The notes under the pieces are model-generated. The model did not search any database. It had not been told where the DNA came from and was given only the letters and a program-made list of their open reading frames with translations. From Atopsyche davidsoni (lineage: Eukaryota; Arthropoda; Insecta; Trichoptera; Hydrobiosidae): DNA of 64,000 bases. Below, piece after piece: positions 57,031 to 64,000 of the stretch (position 1 is its first letter; every line of letters starts with the position of its first letter). A program made the position numbers and the translations under genes. The DNA lies in the NCBI GenBank assembly GCA_022113835.1, contig JAILWY010000026.1, positions 5,979,001 through 6,043,000 of the forward strand. The letters are read 5' to 3'.

Positions 57031-57409
57031 TTCGTTAATTAATTATTTACAAATTTCACAAAAAATTATGCTATTTTTTATTATTTTCATACACGCAATG
57101 TTAAATAAGTTTTTTAACTATTAATAAAAGTATTTTTAAATTTCGTTTAAATATATCCGAATTTTCAAGCTTGAATATCGATTACGAATACTTGAAATTT
57201 TACGAATATTTCTAATATTTTCTAGGCATGATTATTTTTATGATTCAAAATAGACATGAACCGGTCCGATAAATATAATAATTTCAATTTTAAATATTCA
57301 ATGTACAATCTGCTTAGCCAGAAATTCAAATTTCAACAACAAAAATAAAAACTATACTGACAAAATATCTGAAATCGTTGAAAGGTTTGTAAACGTTTCA
57401 CAAACTTCA

Positions 57410-57800
57410 ATAGCAGCGCTTTCATAAATACTCCAAAACTTTCTACCGTAAATACGGCGCCTTTTGTGTTTCTTCCATAAATAAAAACCGCAACTAAGCG
57501 ATTCCAAAAAGTCCCGTAAAACATACTCGCACAGAAGAATCTCGGGAGAGATTTACTTCCGGTTCGGGCGCACTTAATCCGGTTTTTATCCGGGATCTCA
57601 CCTCCAGGACCGGCTCGGGCCCGTTATTCAACTTATCGCCGAGCCGTGCAACAGTGCAGCTGTCTGTTGTATCAGATGGCCGGAGATTTGTGCGTCGCGC
57701 TGGCTCGCGGGCTTATCACAGGGAGGAGGACGCTGCGGATCAGTCTCGCAGCTCCTTGGTCAGCATTTTCCTGGAGATTTTTCGAAAACTTCACTAGAAA
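57410..57800. other. Mixed island
   Basis: Contains TTCCGGTTCGGGCGC, CAGGACCGGCTCGGGCCC and GTGCGTCGCGCTGGCTCGCG. A 65-codon plus frame is not supported. The spacer to 58100 is AT-rich. Confidence 0.4.
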
Positions 57801-58099
57801 AATCCTTTTATCAAACTTATATAACAAACTTGGATGTTTTTAAAATTTCGTTTGGAAAACTCTTTATACCTTTTCCGGTTATATTAAATATTTCAGTACT
57901 AGATTCAAATTTATTTAGCAAATAGTTCTCTTATAAATAGATGGTTTAACGATCTCCTGAACCCAAAAAATGCTTAAAAATGCAACACATTGTTTTCAAC
58001 AAACATTATAATATGCTCTTAAGTATTACATAACGATATAACATATTTTTGTTTATTTTTTTATGGTTTATTTATAAAGTATAATATTATAAAAAATAT

Positions 58100-58500
58100 T
58101 ACATTATAACAAGTAGAGTCCTTACATCCCTGCGCGTGCACAGCCTCACTCGCCCTTCGCGGTAGGGCGCTACCTGCGGCCAGATTATATCTTGACACTT
58201 GATGGATGAATGGTTATTGGATCTTTACATTTTTATCATATTCCCGGCGCGGCAGTATATTTGTAGTTCCGCGGGATGATGTACGCGCGGCCCGATAGAT
58301 ATTTTCCTACTCAGTAGGTAGTCAATAGGGGTGAAGTGATGCGAATGTCTTGTTTGACTTTGAAGTATGGCCGCCGAGCGCCATATCCGAGATTGCATTC
58401 CGTTTTCCCGAGTTTTCTGAAAATTTATTGTATTATAGATAATTCCGCCGTGGTAGGACACGCTTTATCAGATTGTGACTGCGACATTTTTCTCGGTAGC
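58100..58500. other. Mixed island
   Basis: Contains CCTGCGCGTGCACAGCC, TCGCCCTTCGCGGTAGGGCG (hairpin-like) and ATGGCCGCCGAGCGCC. A 78-codon minus frame is not supported. AT-rich sequence follows to 59160, apart from 58730-58860, which is weakly mixed. Confidence 0.4.
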
Positions 58501-59159
58501 AAAATGAACTAAAGCTTTTAGAATCGTAATATTTTTTTTCGATACGCTTCGAAAATGATAAAATACATATTATACTAAGTTACCATGGAAATATTTTAAA
58601 CAATTTGTTTTTTCATAATTTCTAACGAAATACTACACATTGAGAATAAATGTTTTAAGCTTCTAATTCTCGTCCTCATTTTCGTTTATCTTTATTGCTA
58701 CCAAATTTTTATCTAAAAATTTAACAATTCTAAAAAACACACTATCGCCTCGGGTGTAAGTCAGAATTCAACAATGCTTATCAAAGAAGCACTGAGGGAT
58801 GCCGCCTTTACAGAAAGGTGACCGAAAATATAACAACCCTTCATCATATTGTTTTATTTCATTATACCTGTTTTATAAAACTCACATAGTAAAGAGATTT
58901 TTTTATCAATTATTTTTGTTTTGAAATATATTAGTAATACAAAATGAAAAATCAATTTTGATAATCTCTAATAAATTACAAACTCAATCAATCTTTTATA
59001 TATATATATTTTTTTTAAGCATTCATTATCAACACGCAAGTAATCCAATAAAAAAAATTATTCATATAATTTAAAATCATTGTTAATTTGATATAAACGT
59101 CATAATATACTATTAAAAAAAATTCAAGTAAAAAAATTATACAAATTAAGTGAGACAAA

Positions 59160-59630
59160 CATTATAGTATAAAATCCCTCGTTAAATTCGCTGATAAATC
59201 GTTGCGATTAGTGTATTTTTTACAACCCCTCGCGTAACAATACCGATTTATAATTTCTCCACACGTCTATCGGTTCATCTACGCATTATGTTTACCAAAA
59301 GTTGTTCCCATAAACATCGTAAACGATGTCAATTAATGTCATGGGGTGCATATGTTTAACAGTCTCTCAAACCATTTTTCCCGTTCATAACATTTGCATA
59401 GCCGATAAAAATTCAGTGTTCTTTACAGAGACTGATGATTACACCTAATGCTCGGTACTCTGGGGATCATTTTAAGACTTGGAAAAGCTGTTTTCTCTGT
59501 GAAAAATCCTCTTAAGTTTGCCAGTAAAAAGAATGCTCTGAGGCACCCGATACCTTTGGGGTGGTTCGTGAAAATATATTTAAATATATTTTTGAATCCA
59601 CTGTAATTTGTCGACATTGTTCAAATGATA
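59160..59630. other. Weak mixed island
   Basis: AT-leaning but complex, with CCCTCGCGTAACAATACC and CATCGTAAACGATG (near-palindrome at about 59315-59328). A 64-codon minus frame is not supported. AT-rich sequence follows to 60060. Confidence 0.3.
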
Positions 59631-60059
59631 ACAATAAAGTTTTGTTAATAAAATATAACTACTTTTTTTTAAAAACGGCTGTTTGTTGAAAATAAATTCA
59701 ATCATTTTAACGTTACAAATTTACAAGAGAATTGTAAAATGAAAATATTTTTGTGGCAGTAATCGACTTGTTTCGTACAAGTAGGAAGGATTAATTTTTT
59801 GTGTGAATTCAATCCGTAATATCATAGCCATTAAACAATTTTTAAACCTATTTCATAATTAATTAAATATTATTCAATTATTCAACTTCTTTATAATTCA
59901 GTCTCAGCGCTATGTTATTTACGTTGAGTGGGTGAATATTGCAGTGTAATAATTGGAGTAAATATATTCTCTGCCTAGTGATATTTTGTATTTATGAAAT
60001 TTCAGATACATTTTTTTGATAACCTATAAAGTAAATATCTTACAGTGCAGGAAAAAAAT

Positions 60060-60430
60060 AAATACAAAATGTGCCCGAGCCACGCACGTCTCTGTCGATG
60101 TCTCTATAGCCTCGGCCCTCCGCGGCGCCCTCCTGGGTCCGCTGTTTAAAAAAGGGGAGATTTTTATCATGTCGCTTCTAATTTACTTATTCCTTCTTTA
60201 AAGACTTATTTACCTTCAAAATTGTATTGTTGGCAGCGCTGCGTGAAAAAATGGCGACGTTAAAACAGGAAATAATATCGTTGACAATATGAAGGTCGAC
60301 ATTAATTGGCGAGATAAGGCGCCATAAAGGAAATGACTTTTTCATTAATAATCAGCGCGTAAAGCCTTAAAAATAAATTGCGCTATTTTCATCGTGAATC
60401 ACTTCCTTCCCGAGTGGGTTTGCGTGCAAT
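60060..60430. other. Mixed island
   Basis: GC-rich start CTCGGCCCTCCGCGGCGCCC (60110-60129), then AAATGGCGACG (Pho-like on minus, 60250-60260) and GGCGCCATAAAGG (60319-60331). AT-rich sequence follows to 61080. Confidence 0.4.
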
Positions 60431-61079
60431 CTGTCTGAATAAAAAAAGGAATTTATTTCATTCCATAAAATATTTTATCTTACTCTTCATATCAAACTAC
60501 AAATATACACAAAATAAACTAATTACTCATACCTTGTTTTCGATACGCTGCGTTTACGATTCATTTTTTGTTGTTGTTAAATCATACAATTAAAAATTTT
60601 AAAAAATATATATACGATCTCCAATTTGATTAATACAATCCTTGAAATACTATTTTTGTAAAAAACAAATTATTTATAAACGCCATTTAACGCAAAATGT
60701 CTTTTTTGTGGAAAGCTCAAATTTTAGCAAAAGATAATCCAATCGAAATTTTTTTGAGTACTTTTCTTAAATAGTAATTTGGTCTTAATTTTAGAGCATT
60801 ATTAATAAGTGATTTTTATAAAATAATATTTTCTCATTGTTTTTCATAGAATTCGTCCCCCACGTGTTTCAGGAATTGATCAAATGCAAATAGTTGTGTA
60901 TTATTAGTCAAACCAATTAAAATGTCAGAAGTTATAAAAGCATAAATGTTGATGAGCTATCTATTTAATCACTTCCATTTGGCAAACCTCATGTTCATAG
61001 ATATATTGGATAATTATTTTTAGTATTCGTAAAACTTAACCTTTATTAAACCTGTACACATTAAAAGATTTGTATATGT

Positions 61080-61560
61080 TAACATACCAGACAGGTCGGC
61101 TTAGCAGATGGATAGACGCAACATTCATAGATGCCACTGAGCAGCGTCTGACACGCAACGCAGAATATGAAATACACCCAAAAGTTTGACGCTCCCTACA
61201 CCAAAATAGAAAATGGCAAAGTTCCCTGTAATATTTATCAAGCTAAAGTTAATGATGGCCCCGCAGTATCGACCCCTTTTCCATTTAAAAGTTTTTGTCT
61301 TAAACTTGAAGTCACACTATTAGCAATCTGTAGGAACTTTCTGTTTCGGTTCAAGGTCGCAATTTAAACTTTTTACTTCTTTTTTATAAATCTTTTTTCT
61401 TAGCGGTTTTGCAAAGTTCTCGCCCCACATTTCCATCGATTTTTGTTCTTAGTTGTTCTATTACTTTTTATATTCACAACAATCATTCCCACTGCGGTGG
61501 GTTCAGTTGTCTGCTCTGCCGACTGACTTTTTGTTTTGACTAACTTTATGACGTACTTAC
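61080..61560. other. Two weak mixed segments
   Basis: 61080-61280 includes CTGACACGCAACGCAG and ATGGCCCCGCAGTATCG. 61400-61560 includes TTCTCGCCCCACATTTCC. A 66-codon plus frame is not supported. Confidence 0.3.
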
Positions 61561-62335
61561 ACGTTTTATATAGACTAGGATCACTGACCTTAATAGGATA
61601 GGACTTCTCGGTGAAATCAACGTAAATTATTCAAATTATTATTTTCAATAATATTTACAATATATCAACAAAGACTGGTGGTGAAACTGGTAAATATTAA
61701 TTATCAATATATCCAAACTGTATTTTTGTGTAAATTCTTAAATATCACAATGTCACCCAGTGAAGTTTTTTTTTCAGATGTGATGGGTTGATCTTTTTGA
61801 ACCATTTCTTATAAAAGTTTAGAATAAATATATTTCTATTAATTATTTTGCGTATTCTTTTCCCTAATGTTTTGAACTTTTTTTTACTGATTTAGGTAGG
61901 TGATCTGTTAAAAACCTGACTTGATAAAAATCAAAAAGACAAGTTTCACATTTTCTTTTTGTTTATTTGCGCTTGTTATTCAATTTTAGTAAAATAATCC
62001 TTTTTATTACGACAAATTTTAGCACTTTTTAATCAAAACCATTTTAAGCCTTAAACTTAAATAATCTTTGTATCTATAAAATATTTAAAGCGATTTTTCA
62101 ATAGAATAACTGATGTGAAGTAAATGGTGCTTTATTTAGTCGTTTGGCATGTTACGGCCAAACAAAATAAATACCAAGACAATTAACCTGAGGCTGTTTC
62201 TATAAAATTTATATACTAATTTTTTTTAACACCGAAACTTAAGCATCATATTTTTTTGAAATAAAAGATAATTTTTCCGAACAATAAACCTCAAGATTCT
62301 TAAATCTTAAGTATCTCATATTTTTGAGAGAAAAA
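61561..62335. other. Long AT-rich spacer
   Basis: Nearly 800 bp of AT-rich sequence. No gene, repeat boundary or motif cluster was noticed. Confidence 0.6.
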
Positions 62336-62339
62336 CGCA

Positions 62340-62660
62340 ATTATAACTATCTAGAAATATGATGGGGTATTTTCTTATCACTTCCATATCTCGCCTACGG
62401 TGACTGAGGGTGGCTAGACTTATAATTAAAGAGGGTAAGGAGAACAACCCCTTCGGTTCCACCCCCAGAGTCTTGCAAAGGAGCCAGAAGATCTTGCATG
62501 TGTAATATCACGCCGTTTTATTGCTTAATTCCCTCAATTCAGGTGTCTGCCGAACCCCACATCCTAGGCGCTGGAATATGCTTGCTCATATTTAGTCCTA
62601 AATGCCATACATTTACATATAAATAGTCTCCATTCGTATGCACGGTTAAAGCATATAGCA
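62340..62660. other. Mixed island
   Basis: Contains CGCCTACGGTGACTGAGG, TTCGGTTCCACCCCC and GAACCCCACATCCTAGGCGC. AT-rich sequence follows to 63050, with a 60-codon chance frame. Confidence 0.35.
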
Positions 62661-63049
62661 AATTTAATGAAAAATATACGCAACACAAATACCCTTCAAA
62701 CAAATTACAAAATAGTTTTTAAGTTATTTTCAGACAATAGCGATGTAATGAATAGCAGCCCAGTTAAAAGAAGGTTAAATATTCAATTGAATAACAGTGA
62801 GTATTCATTCAAAAAGTTTCATCAAAATTTAAAAAATAACTTCCTCTAATACGTAACAATTATTTAGTTTTTTTATAAATATATTGTCTATAGATATTAC
62901 TGGTTGTTTTTTTTCATTTACACAGTTAAAATGATTTTTAAATATTTTTTAAAAAATCTCGTTGATAATTTAAGATCTATTTCTAAAATTTGACAAAATT
63001 ACTAACGGAAATTTTTATTTTATTGGTGGAATATGAAATCACATCACTT

Positions 63050-63180
63050 GACTATTCGACGTTTATTTCTACTTTTGTGTCGTCTACCCTCTCTGCAACG
63101 CTTCTCTTGCATTCTTGACAAACCGTCTCTTCGGGGAGACTTCAATCGTTCTCGCGGTATTGATGTGTCTTAAATAAATG
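63050..63180. other. Weak mixed block
   Basis: Short complex segment with GTGTCGTCTACCCTCTCTGC and CTTCGGGGAGACTTC. No frame is supported. Confidence 0.3.
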
Positions 63181-63329
63181 TATCTTGAGTCCACGTAACT
63201 TTTCATACTTTCTTAATAAAAAAAACCTCTCAAGTTTTTCTAAATGGAAATTTATTTAGAGTAGGTTTCATTGGGTGAGAAGTTTAATTTTTTTAAATTT
63301 TATGCATTTTTATTTTCATATAATTAACG

Positions 63330-63650
63330 AGCCGGCACATAAAAATTACATTTTCCTCGGCTTTAAAAGCCTGCATTTTACGTTGCCGCATCCCACGCAG
63401 GTAAAAACTCACTTTGGGCCGAAACCGAGTTATGACTCTCCGCTATATAACGCTTGTTATAAAAAGCCGGCGCTCTCCGTCATCCATTACGCAGCAGACC
63501 CGCGGCGGCCCATCCATTATCTGGAATGGCTTCACTTTGTAGTTCTTAGCTTCAAACCTCAAGGCTATATCTTGGAGCCGAGTCACACTCAGCAGCTGAT
63601 GAGAGAGATCCCACTAAGCTCATTCACCGTCTTCAATCTTTAAAGAACCC
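63330..63650. other. Mixed island with TATA-like site
   Basis: Complex block with ACGAGCCGGCACATAAAAA and GACCCGCGGCGGCCC. The 122-codon plus frame (63275-63643) shows no domain and starts in AT-rich flank. AT-rich sequence runs to the window end. Confidence 0.35.
63458..63490 (+). promoter_or_regulatory. Possible TATA/Inr promoter
   Basis: TATAAAAAG at 63458-63466 is followed by GCCGGCGC, and CCATTAC at 63484-63490 could serve as an imperfect initiator 28 bp downstream. There is no exon to support it. Confidence 0.2.
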
Positions 63651-64000
63651 TACAAAAATAATAACTTCAATCAAATCACCACGTCGTGAAGATATCGGAA
63701 AACAGCTGAATATTTAAACAGTCATGAATGTAAAAAAAAAAATTTAAGATCAAAATATTTTCAATAAAATAAATTCTAGTGTAGTTATGCCGCAATAAAT
63801 ATAATGAAAACTATGTATCAAAGACTGGCAGAGTTAGTATACTGGTAGTCTTAGTTTAGATCAGACGAGTAAATCTAAAAAGTTGTACAAATAATCAAGT
63901 CGAAAATAATTCAATACCAGATAATATTAAATATAATATGTGTTACGTTGAGTGTTTGAAAAAAAATAATTTATTTCAATTACAACATTTGAGGCCTCAA

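Noticed and set aside
10579..60328. Many TTTATGG/CCATAAA (Caudal/Abd-B-like) words next to islands
   Set aside because: A rough base-composition estimate predicts about as many copies as I noticed, so the recurrence alone is not evidence of posterior Hox regulation.
63275..63643. 122-codon plus-strand frame as a gene
   Set aside because: It crosses a composition boundary, has no recognisable domain, and is better read as a low-stop island.
1..64000. CRISPR array, operon, prophage or bacterial defence locus
   Set aside because: No spaced direct repeats of that kind, no tandem genes, and the overall texture is eukaryotic non-coding DNA.

Overview
This is an AT-rich eukaryotic window (roughly two thirds A+T by eye). 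It most resembles non-coding DNA of an arthropod, probably an insect. The reasons are the long AT-rich spacers, interspersed degenerate tRNA-derived and transposon relics, (TA)n and (GT)n microsatellites, spliceosomal-looking AG/GT boundaries, and the absence of bacterial gene organisation. The species cannot be named from the sequence. No protein-coding gene can be supported. Almost all open frames are short, overlap on both strands, and start and stop without regard to the composition boundaries.

The dominant architecture is a string of roughly 70 to 80 islands of mixed or GC-rich, high-complexity DNA. Most are 150 to 500 bp long, and they are separated by plain AT-rich spacers of about 150 to 1000 bp. 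This is the layout expected of a gene desert or very large intron of a developmental regulator filled with cis-regulatory elements. That reading is an inference, because conservation cannot be tested here. Several islands carry GGGGGC-type tracts, most strongly at 2.85, 13.5, 14.5, 18.9, 39.4 and 50.85 kb.

The repeats are the firmest annotations. (1) A tRNA-Thr(TGT)-like SINE family has copies at 6.68-6.80 and 12.71-12.86 kb. A foldback form at 5.41-5.70 kb has the tRNA-like core enclosed by 59-bp inverted arms. A core-less hairpin copy lies at 39.0-39.17 kb. (2) A ~390-bp repeat of unknown class occurs in inverted orientation at 4.85-5.23 and 9.86-10.25 kb. (3) A head-to-head relic of a mariner-like transposase N-terminus lies at 2.36-2.62 kb. 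(4) A ~100-bp non-coding module is duplicated in direct orientation at 45.26 and 45.45 kb.

Regulatory-type signals include six copies of TTTTTGACGT (CRE-like), three ACAATTGTTAT (Sox-like) in 150 bp at 6.1-6.3 kb, and nine CGATA sites including two TATCGATA (DRE-like) at 54.7-55.1 kb. There are also paired CACGTG E-boxes at 20.6 kb and a TATA+Inr pair at 22.67 kb. The best exon candidate is a 40-nt microexon at 28042-28081 (+), with strong acceptor and donor sequences and an open frame. If real, it would place the window inside an intron of an unidentified gene. I found no rRNA, functional tRNA, CRISPR, known microRNA or homeobox sequence.
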